A stretch of 6,866 nucleotides of DNA, from assembly GCA_003164475.1 (NCBI GenBank), contig PLTL01000114.1:1-6866 (forward strand). Reading direction: 5' to 3'. Shown piece after piece: positions 1-6,069 of this stretch (positions are counted from its first letter, which is position 1; every line of letters starts with the position of its first letter). The stretch is from Candidatus Dormiibacterota bacterium (GTDB lineage: Bacteria > Chloroflexota > Dormibacteria > UBA8260 > Bog-877). The notes beneath the pieces are model-generated. The model was not told the DNA's origin and made no database searches. It worked only from the letters and a program-made list of their open reading frames with translations. The position numbers and the translations under genes are program-made.

Positions 1-322
1 GACCCATCACGTGGCCGCCGACATAAGCGGATCGTCTGCGTCAAGCGCATAGTCAGTCGCGCAAGAACTATCTCCCTGCCCAGCTCCTGTTCGAGGAGCG
101 TTGTGTTCGGGGGGAACGCCGGCGTGCGCGTAGAAAGTGGGCGTCGGCCCCACCTTCAGATCACGTACTTGCTGGACGCCATTCCTGAAGCTCTTGGGAG
201 GATTCGAGCGGAACGCGCGCGGCCCGCCGTTCACGTCTCCTGACCAGAGACGGTCCCAAGCGCCACGACTATCTGTCTCCCTCCCTCAGGGCAGACGCAG
301 CTTCCCTGCTGTGGCCGGCTGG
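1..322. other. Region downstream of the SDR gene, no supported gene
   Basis: I see no gene I can defend here. Two frames stay open. On the plus strand a frame is open from base 1 to a TGA at 238-240 (79 codons, no start inside the window needed), and its last 30 codons read like plausible protein (segment ITYLLDAIPEALGRIRAER). On the minus strand a frame is open through about 7-270, with a possible GTG start at 234 preceded by AGGAG only 2 nt away, which is too close. Neither shows a recognisable family or a clear third-position GC bias. A 6-bp hairpin (CGTCTC, 7-nt loop, GAGACG at 234-252) lies about 70 nt beyond the SDR stop but lacks a U-tract. The stretch could be the end of a converging plus-strand gene, or decayed spacer. 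Confidence 0.4.
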
Positions 323-1195
323 TCATAGCGAAAACGGGCGCAACTCGACTCCAAGTTCGCGTACAAAGCCGGACAACGGCACTGCCGGCGCTGGATGAAC
401 CAAACCCAAGAGCGAATCAGCGCGCAGCGGGAGCCGAACTGGAGATAGCTCGGCCATGCGCATTCCCCAGTAGGCCACTTGCCACGGGATGGGGATGAGA
501 GGGGGGCACCTGCCGCCGTCACTGGCTATCGCGCGCTTTAGTAGAAGGCGGAACTCCACAGGGACCGGGTAAGCCAAACCGATTGCACGATCGGGCCACT
601 CGCCTGCCTGAGCCAGAACAGGTAGCGCCCGCGACAAATCGTCCTGGTGCAGCGTGAACTGGTGCGAGCCCGCACCCGGCAGTGGGATCAGGGGAAGGCT
701 CCCAACTCTCTTGAGAGCGCCGGCCATCCCACCAGGGTTTGCGCCATACACGAGCCCTAGCCGAATCACACGCATTCCCTGCGAGAGGGCCATGGCTTCG
801 CCCGCAAGCTTCGCGAGGCCATAGAGCTGCCGGGTTCCCCGATATGCTGACATCGACGAGATGAAGATGGTGCGCCGGACGCCCGCCGCTAGCGCCATGG
901 TGAATAGGCGTTGTGTGCCGAGCACGTTCACCGCCCAGATCTTCTCTCGGCGTGTCAACGAGAAATCATACGCGCAGTGGACGAGTATATCCACCCCGTC
1001 AAGAGCTCCCGGTGGCACCTCCTGCTCCAGGGAGTACTCGACGTCGCCCTCGCGCTGATTCCCCCCGCGAACAAGCTGACGGACCCTGAACCCTGCCGAT
1101 CGAAACCCCTCCGCGACCAGCGACCCTACGTACCCGGTGGCACCCGTCACAGCCACTACCCTTTTTCGGCTAGAGGCGTCGGTCTGGTCAGACAT
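323..1195 (-). CDS. NAD(P)-dependent epimerase/dehydratase (extended SDR)
   Basis: This 290-residue Rossmann-fold protein is likely a cytoplasmic nucleotide-sugar or lipid-linked-sugar epimerase, dehydratase or reductase. Seen in the sequence: a dinucleotide-binding TGATGYVG at residues 17-24 after a beta strand, the strand DILVHCA at 69-75, an N-V-x-G-T segment at 90-94, the strand end FISS at 111-114, and the catalytic pair Y125-K129 in YGLAK, followed by the MRVIRLGLVYG strand at 141-151. The loop between Ser114 and Tyr125 is short (10 residues), without the longer insertion usual in GalE/RmlB-type enzymes. This places it nearer atypical extended SDRs, and the substrate cannot be read. The ATG overlaps the end of the upstream oxidoreductase gene by 8 nt and has GGAG 6 nt before it, so the two are probably translationally coupled. 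Length is usual for the family (about 290-330). Substrate and exact reaction are not known. Confidence 0.9.
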   Translation of the reverse strand: MSDQTDASSRKRVVAVTGATGYVGSLVAEGFRSAGFRVRQLVRGGNQREGDVEYSLEQEVPPGALDGVDILVHCAYDFSLTRREKIWAVNVLGTQRLFTMALAAGVRRTIFISSMSAYRGTRQLYGLAKLAGEAMALSQGMRVIRLGLVYGANPGGMAGALKRVGSLPLIPLPGAGSHQFTLHQDDLSRALPVLAQAGEWPDRAIGLAYPVPVEFRLLLKRAIASDGGRCPPLIPIPWQVAYWGMRMAELSPVRLPLRADSLLGLVHPAPAVPLSGFVRELGVELRPFSL

Positions 1196-2789
1196 GTCCG
1201 GCTCCGATCGCCTCGCTCACAATACGGTGAGCATTCGCCATGATCGAGAGACCATGAGTGGTCGCAGGCACCGTTGGGAAGACAGATGCATCCACCAAGT
1301 GGATGTTGTCCCATTGAGGGAGACGGCCCGTTCGGTCAGTTTGCAACTCCCCGTCGATTGGAGGTGACGCCGAGTGGGGGAAGCTACCCCCGAAGTGATA
1401 GCTCTTAGCACCAGGAGAAACTCTCACCAGGGGGACGACGGGCCACAGGTCCAGTAGAGGTGCGGCGCACATCAGTGTCTGCAGCACCCGCCGCACCATG
1501 GCTGCGCTCCTGTGCGAGCCCTCCTGATCGATCGTGAGCTCAGGGAGCTCACCAGTAGGGCGCGGCTTCGCCGTTACAAGCAGGCGAGGCGAGTGCCAGG
1601 ACGGGAGATACCCGAGCCCAATGGAAATCCGCCCTAGGAGCGTTGTGGTCACCGCGCTCAGGTGCTTCCGGCGCATGGGTGCTGGCAACGATTCAAGGAA
1701 TGCCGGGTTGTAGGGATAGAAATGGATCAGCGACGTGTCAACTCCGTCGCCCTGGGTATCGACGAGGAGATTGAACTGATTGAGGGTGAAGGTACGCGCT
1801 CCGCGCGGATCCCGAGTTGCACGAGTCGAGAGCGTGGGAACGAAGAGTTGCACGGACTCGCTTAGCGGCACGGGGCGGAAGTAGTGCTGGAGTGACCCCA
1901 GGACGAGCCGGGTTGTTCCGAGAGCACCGCAGGCTAAGAAGGCTCGGTCGGCAGTGAACTCGTGGTGTTGCCCGTCATTGAGATCACGCGCATTGACAAC
2001 AGCCTGATCGCCACGCTGTCCGACTCGATAGGCTAGGAGGTTCGAGTGATACGCGATTCGCCCCGAGTGTCGTAAGCGGTCAAACGTCTGCGACGCAGAG
2101 TAGATGAGGGAGTACGGGCAACCGGTCATGCACAATCCGCACTGAACGCAGTCGTCCGCGCTCATCGCCAATCTTGCACGTCCGATGGTAACGCCAAGCG
2201 CGCGAAGCCGAGCCCGATGCAGTTCATATCGCTCAAGCACGAGCCGACTTCGATCCGCCAACGGCGGAAGCGCCTGGGGCTTGACCACCAGCGGAAAGAG
2301 GCTTGCTAGATCATCGGGCTGGGCAGCAAGTGGGATTTCACGAAGGACGGCGCGGTAGTGGGGTTCGAGATCCCGCCAGTGGATCGGCCATTCAGCGAGG
2401 GTCGCTGCGTTGAAGGGCATGACCTGTGCGCCCCAAACATTCGAGTATCCGCCGTACGCCCCGGAGACGACTCGATCGTTGAGACGCCCGGCGGAGTGCA
2501 CCCCCTCTAGCTGTCCGAAATCGCGAAATGGGAAGTCAGATCCGTAGACACGCTTCTCGGGGATGCTGCCGCGTCGCGTCGGCACCGGCTGAACACTTAT
2601 CGCTTCCCTATCCTTGCGCGACCACATTCCGAGGGGAGCAGCAGCCATGCTGGTCACGACCTCTCGATGCGCGTCATCTAGACATCCCCCGACATCGATG
2701 ACCGTGATCTGCTGATCCGGATGCTCGGAGAGGGCGAGGGCGGCGCCCGCTGCGGCGGCTCCCGTACCGACGATCAGGGCGCTGGGCAT
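1188..2789 (-). CDS. GMC-type FAD oxidoreductase with ferredoxin-like Cys motif
   Basis: This 533-residue protein matches the glucose-methanol-choline oxidoreductase layout, in which FAD oxidises an alcohol group, often on a sugar. Seen in the sequence: an N-terminal FAD-binding IVGTGAAAAG at residues 6-15 with an acidic strand end (VID) at 30-32; GGYSNVWGAQVMPF at 113-126, in the place of the family's flavin-contacting G-G-S-S-x-x-N/W-G segment; FLACGALGTTRLVL at 284-297; candidate active-site His465 in SYHFGG; and the C-terminal block from HLVDASVFP (497-505) to THGLSIMANAHR (511-522), including His512 and Asn519. Unusually, C214, C217, C220 and C224 form CxxCxxCxxxCP, the classic signature for one 4Fe-4S cluster, so electrons may leave through iron-sulfur to a carrier rather than to O2. 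There is no signal peptide or Tat motif, so it is probably cytoplasmic. The start is supported by GAGGGA 8 nt upstream. It is coupled to the SDR gene. The substrate is unknown; an oxidation step in sugar epimerisation is an inference. Confidence 0.9.
   Translation of the reverse strand: MPSALIVGTGAAAAGAALALSEHPDQQITVIDVGGCLDDAHREVVTSMAAAPLGMWSRKDREAISVQPVPTRRGSIPEKRVYGSDFPFRDFGQLEGVHSAGRLNDRVVSGAYGGYSNVWGAQVMPFNAATLAEWPIHWRDLEPHYRAVLREIPLAAQPDDLASLFPLVVKPQALPPLADRSRLVLERYELHRARLRALGVTIGRARLAMSADDCVQCGLCMTGCPYSLIYSASQTFDRLRHSGRIAYHSNLLAYRVGQRGDQAVVNARDLNDGQHHEFTADRAFLACGALGTTRLVLGSLQHYFRPVPLSESVQLFVPTLSTRATRDPRGARTFTLNQFNLLVDTQGDGVDTSLIHFYPYNPAFLESLPAPMRRKHLSAVTTTLLGRISIGLGYLPSWHSPRLLVTAKPRPTGELPELTIDQEGSHRSAAMVRRVLQTLMCAAPLLDLWPVVPLVRVSPGAKSYHFGGSFPHSASPPIDGELQTDRTGRLPQWDNIHLVDASVFPTVPATTHGLSIMANAHRIVSEAIGAGHV
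1202..1205 (-). promoter_or_regulatory. Ribosome-binding site of the SDR gene
   Basis: GGAG on the minus strand lies 6 nt before the ATG at 1195. It sits inside the last codons of the oxidoreductase gene, which supports translational coupling and fixes the SDR start. Confidence 0.6.
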
Positions 2790-2797
2790 ACGGCCGA

Positions 2798-2803
2798 TCC
2801 CTC
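2798..2803 (-). promoter_or_regulatory. Ribosome-binding site of the GMC oxidoreductase gene
   Basis: GAGGGA on the minus strand with an 8-nt spacer to the ATG at 2789. It supports the chosen start, which also places the FAD-binding glycine motif at the very N-terminus, as expected for the family. Confidence 0.55.
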
Positions 2804-3212
2804 AAAGCGAGGCGGGTCACGAAGCGGCTTATCGGCTGGGTTGATGAGGCTTGCGCCGACCCTGACGATGAGGAGTGACAAACGCGACCAGCGCACGCGG
2901 ACAGCTCGGTGGGGGACGAGAGGTAGGGGACTACCAGCTTCTATTGGGGGAAGCGATGGGCTATAAGGTGCGCGTGCCAGCGGGATGCTCCTCGCCGCGG
3001 TGGACAGTCTGCGTCGTGGCGCCGTCAATTCTCTCACACGAACCCGACGCCGGAGCCGAAGTTGCCGGGCCCGGGGTCAATCTCGCGTACCGGGTCGGCC
3101 CGACCGCGACCAGGGCGACGTCCCGGTGGGCGGCAGCGCCGCCTCCGGCCGGAGCCGGGCCTCGACCTGTCGAGCCGGGACGCAGCCCGAGGCACCGCAC
3201 CCCTGCCACGGA

Positions 3213-3258
3213 GCCGACCGCAACGGCGGGGTGACGGGACTCGCTGTCGACGGTCGGC
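3213..3258 (-). terminator. Candidate weak terminator after the GT-C gene
   Basis: A perfect 8-bp inverted repeat, GCCGACCG (3213-3220) and CGGTCGGC (3251-3258), with a 30-nt loop begins 12 nt beyond the GT-C stop codon. The position suits a terminator, but there is no U-tract on the minus strand and the loop is long. In such GC-rich DNA an 8-bp match could be chance. Confidence 0.2.
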
Positions 3259-3269
3259 GGCTTGGATGC

Positions 3270-4703
3270 TCACGCTGCGAGCATGAAGTAGAAACTGAGG
3301 CCGAAGGACGCCACCGCGAAGAGCCAAAGCGCGCCCACCCAGAACCGGCCTCGCAACGAAGCAACTAAGCCCAGTATCAAGAGCGGCGCCACTGCCAGCC
3401 CGTATCGGCTCACGAGCCCTGGATCCGCGTTGTACGTTAGCCATGAACTGAATCCGAACGCGAAACCGCCGACATAGAGAACCGGGAGGGCCACCAGACC
3501 TACCCAATGACTCCATTGCCGTGGTCGAACGAAGAGCCCCGATAGGGCGCCGCCCAGCACAACGAACGTCAGAACCGTGGAGATTGCCACCTGCAGGTTC
3601 TGAGACAGGAAACTCTCGGCGGTCGTTCCGGCCGCGCTTGACCGATACGCATCGTACGAGTTGGTGAGTGGTGTGAGAAGCGAGAGCGCCTCATCGCCAA
3701 GCTTGCTCACTCCCATGGGCCCGACCCGCTGAACATTCAACGACGCCAAGTCGACTGGGTTGATCAAGGAGCGGGCGCGAAAGGCGACGAGCCACAAGAC
3801 GATCGCCAGACCGCCTCCGAAAAGAAGTGCGACCGCGCGCCTAATCCAGTACCAGCTAGGTGACCGCCAGCTCGCCAACTCGGACGACTCCTCCAGCGCA
3901 CGTCGGTCAGAGAACCCAAGGAGGAGAAACAGGACCGCGACCACCGTGACCGCGAAGACGTTGATTTCAGCCATCAGGCAAACTAAGAACCCGACGATGC
4001 ACAAAGCGGGCACCATCCATCGCGAACGATGCTGCCAGGCCAGGGCGCCCATGAACGTGACGAGCGCGCCGGCGAAGATCGCGCTCGCTTCATCTGACAC
4101 TATCGATGTCTCATATAGAACGACGGGTGCCGCGGCCAATAAGAGGACGCCGAGACTGACCCTCGAGACAGTCAAGCCCAGGAGCCGGCCGGCTCCCCAT
4201 AGCAGGAGGAGTCCACACGCGAGCCAGATGATGCCAGCCAACCTTGTGGCGTCTAACTGACTGAGTGATGCGAGATGGGCCGGAACCCAGCGAAGAGCTG
4301 CGGTGACCGCATAGTAGAGCGGCGGCTGCTGGGCCTCGTACTGATAGCCCCCGCCGGGGTAGTTGAGCGGGTTCAAAACCGACACGTTGCAGGGCGGCGT
4401 TACTAACCCGTGAAGTGCGATGCCAACACATGAGATGGTGCGCAGGGTCGATGGCAGAAGGAAGTCTCCCAGTTTGGGCAGGTGGCCCGACGCTGCCCAG
4501 TCCACGTAGTCGTAATGAGCGGCCTCGTCGATCGGTGAGAACATCGGGTTCTCGGCAACGTGCACCACGATCAAAGACGCTGGTGCGATCACGCAGACCA
4601 CAAGGGCCAGCAGAAGTGACGTCATCTTCGGAAAGGACAACCGCAACAGGGCGCGGGCCCCAGTCGGGGCGGGTTCAGGCAAACCCAGCCCAGACACAAT
4701 CAT
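3270..4703 (-). CDS. Polytopic membrane protein, GT-C / DUF2142-like glycosyltransferase
   Basis: A 477-residue integral membrane protein with about 10-11 hydrophobic segments (near residues 28-48, 152-170, 182-198, 205-222, 229-245, 247-264, 288-309, 370-391, 398-418, 433-449, 452-474). After the first segment comes SPIDEAAHYDY (56-66), with the acidic pair D59-E60 in the first outer loop, then EAQQPPLYY (123-131); late in the protein is SRYGLAVAP (432-440). Acidic residues in that loop, a P-P-L-Y-Y segment and a late R-Y before a helix are what I associate with DUF2142 and other GT-C proteins, which transfer sugars from polyprenyl-phosphate donors outside the membrane. The role is inferred from these motifs. 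Start: the frame is open 233 codons further upstream, but that part overlaps the GT2 gene and has basic, low-complexity composition. The first Met after the GT2 stop is at 4703, with no clear Shine-Dalgarno; Met27 (4625) is an alternative just before the first helix. It lies 41 nt after the GT2 gene, so probably one transcript. Confidence 0.82.
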   Translation of the reverse strand: MIVSGLGLPEPAPTGARALLRLSFPKMTSLLLALVVCVIAPASLIVVHVAENPMFSPIDEAAHYDYVDWAASGHLPKLGDFLLPSTLRTISCVGIALHGLVTPPCNVSVLNPLNYPGGGYQYEAQQPPLYYAVTAALRWVPAHLASLSQLDATRLAGIIWLACGLLLLWGAGRLLGLTVSRVSLGVLLLAAAPVVLYETSIVSDEASAIFAGALVTFMGALAWQHRSRWMVPALCIVGFLVCLMAEINVFAVTVVAVLFLLLGFSDRRALEESSELASWRSPSWYWIRRAVALLFGGGLAIVLWLVAFRARSLINPVDLASLNVQRVGPMGVSKLGDEALSLLTPLTNSYDAYRSSAAGTTAESFLSQNLQVAISTVLTFVVLGGALSGLFVRPRQWSHWVGLVALPVLYVGGFAFGFSSWLTYNADPGLVSRYGLAVAPLLILGLVASLRGRFWVGALWLFAVASFGLSFYFMLAA

Positions 4704-4744
4704 GCGCGACTCGTCAGCACTCGAGACGTCCTGCCCGTCCACCT

Positions 4745-5536
4745 TTATGGTTGGCTGGTCGGACCCGACGGCGCGTCCTCGAGGGTCGCGATGGTCGCCT
4801 CCGAGGCCGTCGAAGCCGAGGAGAGGCGCTCGCGCAGGATGGTGCGAAGCACTTGGAAGCCGTCGCGGATCGTGTGCAAATGGCTCGCGCCATGCAACCG
4901 CCTCCGCTCGTGGCTGCCCACCTCTTGAACACGAAACGACGACTTGGCCAGCCGCAGATTCATCAGTGTCTCCGCCTCGAAGCCGTCGCGATCGGGGGTA
5001 ACACAAGGAAGGCACCTGCGCCAGAAGGCATTCATTCCGTAACAGAGGTCGGTGTATCGGACGCGAAAGAGGAGATTCACTAGCGTGACCAACATGGTGT
5101 TTCCCCAGCGACGGAACGAGGTGATGTCGTCGCTGCCTCCACCGTGGGCGAATCGCGTACCCTTGGCAAAGTCGACGCCGGACAGGAGCGCCTCTACGAA
5201 CTTGGGGATCTCCGCTGGGTTGGCCGATCCGTCGGCGTCGAGCATCACAACGATGTCGCCTCGACAGGCCGCGAAACCCGCGGCGAGGGCGTTGCCCTTG
5301 CCCCGCCTCTCGTGAGTGAGCACCAGCCCGTCCGGACGGAGGGCGCGAAACACGTCCACGGTCCCGTCGTGCGAGCCTCCATCTACCAGAATCACTTCCC
5401 ACACGCTGTCTGGGATCTCGGGTAGTACGTGAGTGAGATTCTTCGCTTCGTTGAGCGCGGGAATGACTACCGAAACTCGCGGGCCGACCACGCGCCCGAT
5501 AGTAGTGACCTCAGGGTCATCCACACCGGAGGGCAT
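4745..5536 (-). CDS. Family 2 glycosyltransferase, DPM1/polyprenyl-P-sugar synthase type
   Basis: A 263-residue GT-A-fold inverting glycosyltransferase, likely moving a sugar from a nucleotide donor to polyprenyl phosphate at the inner face of the membrane. Seen: VSVVIPALNEAKNL (21-34), VILVDGGSHDGT (48-59), RRGKGNAL (78-85), the metal-binding DAD in MLDADGS (98-104), FAKGTRF (123-129), GGGSDD (132-137), TDLCYGMNAF (162-171), FEAET (186-190) and the basic ERRRLHGASHL (210-220), which matches the R-x-x-G-x-S block of DPM1-like enzymes. No transmembrane segment follows, unlike GtrB/ArnC-type members, so it is soluble or peripheral. The frame is open 112 codons upstream, but the Met at 5536 has GGAGGAGG just before it and begins 20 residues ahead of the first GT2 strand, so I chose it. 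The C-terminal 25 residues are Ser/Thr/Ala-rich. The sugar is unknown. It is first in the visible minus-strand cluster. Confidence 0.88.
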   Translation of the reverse strand: MPSGVDDPEVTTIGRVVGPRVSVVIPALNEAKNLTHVLPEIPDSVWEVILVDGGSHDGTVDVFRALRPDGLVLTHERRGKGNALAAGFAACRGDIVVMLDADGSANPAEIPKFVEALLSGVDFAKGTRFAHGGGSDDITSFRRWGNTMLVTLVNLLFRVRYTDLCYGMNAFWRRCLPCVTPDRDGFEAETLMNLRLAKSSFRVQEVGSHERRRLHGASHLHTIRDGFQVLRTILRERLSSASTASEATIATLEDAPSGPTSQP

Positions 5537-5538
5537 GG

Positions 5539-5546
5539 CCTCCTCC
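5539..5546 (-). promoter_or_regulatory. Strong ribosome-binding site deciding the GT2 start
   Basis: GGAGGAGG on the minus strand, near-ideal for the 16S tail, with GGAGG 5 nt from the ATG at 5536. It is the best Shine-Dalgarno in the window. It argues that translation starts at 5536 and not at the upstream Met at 5872. Confidence 0.75.
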
Positions 5547-5961
5547 AATCTGCGGGTCGGATCGCGGTCGGGATCCGAATCAGTTCCGGGGGCTTTCACG
5601 TGGCTCCGCACCGCCACTCTTTCGACGACCAGTCCTTGAGGCACACTCTCATGTGGAGCCTCGGCGGCAGTGCTCGCCCTTTGCGCCCTGCCGCCGATCA
5701 TGGGTTGACTGGATCCCCGCGCGGTTGGGTGGCCGATCAGATCCTCGGACCTCCACGCTCGACTCACGGGTTCCACCTGCAGGTCAGCATCGTTAGCTCT
5801 GAGCGACAGGCACTCATGCCACTGGCGTCCCTGCCGAAGATGCGCCTCTCTCTTGCCACACCTCTTCCTCAAGTGCCAGTGACCACGAGCCCCGCGTCCA
5901 GCGCCGCCTCACGGGCGCGATACGGCGGCTCCCTCCGACCAGCCCCACGATGGATAGAACT

Positions 5962-5979
5962 GCTTAAGCTTAGCCTAAG
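5962..5979. promoter_or_regulatory. Paired small palindromes, possible operator
   Basis: GCTTAAGC (5962-5969, perfect) and CTTAGCCTAAG (5969-5979, 5-bp arms around one base) share one base and form an AT-richer spot in GC-rich DNA. On the minus strand the core TTAGGCTAA equals the centre of the DtxR/IdeR iron-box consensus, but the flanks match poorly, about 13 of 19 positions. It lies 433 nt upstream of the GT2 start and about 30-50 bp outside the insertion sequence. Function is unproven. Confidence 0.2.
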
Positions 5980-6034
5980 AGGATCATCGTGTGCTTCAAT
6001 CGCGCGTATTCTAGCGCACCGTCACACGAATAGA

Positions 6035-6063
6035 TTGACAGTTAGCCAGAACGGAGAGATGAT
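6035..6063 (+). promoter_or_regulatory. Possible transposase promoter, leaderless
   Basis: A perfect -35 hexamer TTGACA (6035-6040) is followed after 17 nt by GATGAT (6058-6063), a 4-of-6 match to TATAAT. Transcription would then start about 6070, at the A of the transposase ATG, giving a leaderless mRNA. The alternative is an upstream start using the GGAGAG at 6053-6058, 11 nt before the ATG, as a ribosome site. Confidence 0.35.
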
Positions 6064-6069
6064 CGTGGC

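Larger units (their letters stand above)
2790..3269. other. 480-nt gap with a GC-rich, dyad-rich patch
   Basis: No convincing gene. The many open frames here result from GC content; none shows a domain. Positions 3061-3240 contain only 38 A/T in 180 bases (79% GC), against about 60% on either side. Perfect dyads crowd the patch: CCGGGCCCGG (3065-3074), GGTCG/CGACC (3093-3105), CTCCGGCCGGAG (3143-3154), CTCGAC/GTCGAG (3161-3174) and GCCGACCG/CGGTCGGC (3213-3258), plus a direct repeat of GAGCCGGG at 3152 and 3172. A minus-strand TTGACG at 3023-3028 resembles a -35 box, but no good -10 follows at the right spacing. The gap probably holds the end of the GT-C transcript and the promoter of the oxidoreductase/SDR pair, but the sequence does not prove this. 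Confidence 0.55.
5537..6011. other. Spacer between GT2 gene and insertion sequence
   Basis: No gene supported. A minus-strand frame continuous with the GT2 gene is open to 5872, and a plus-strand frame is open across 5429-6187. Both have Arg/Ser/Pro/Ala-rich products without domain motifs, and they overlap genuine genes. The stretch should carry the promoter for the minus-strand cluster if transcription begins here. I see only a poor minus-strand candidate (TTGAAG near 5993-5998 without a matching -10). The leader from there to the GT2 start would be over 400 nt, so the promoter may instead lie closer to the gene, or transcription may have come from beyond 6012 before the insertion. Confidence 0.45.

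Noticed and set aside
234..252. Hairpin as terminator of the SDR gene
   Set aside because: Only a 6-bp stem, no U-tract, and about 70 nt from the stop codon.
3034..3110. Minus-strand peptide ending REIDPGPGNFGSGVGFV, reminiscent of ELWxxDGT-type repeats
   Set aside because: Only one short partial resemblance, no second repeat, and the GC-rich context makes Gly/Pro-rich peptides likely by chance.
3760..4260. 166-residue plus-strand open frame
   Set aside because: Antisense to membrane helices of the GT-C gene; basic composition typical of a complementary-strand shadow.
4365..4382. GGTTCAAA-like string suggesting a tRNA T-arm
   Set aside because: It lies inside the GT-C coding region and no acceptor, D-arm or anticodon pairing surrounds it.
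4415..5083. 222-residue plus-strand open frame antisense to the GT2 and GT-C genes
   Set aside because: Low-complexity Arg/Pro/Ser product on the opposite strand of two genes with clear motifs.
4704..5402. N-terminal 233-residue extension of the GT-C protein
   Set aside because: It overlaps the well-supported GT2 gene in another frame, is Arg/Ser/Gly-rich and shows no domain; the recognisable protein begins after the GT2 stop.
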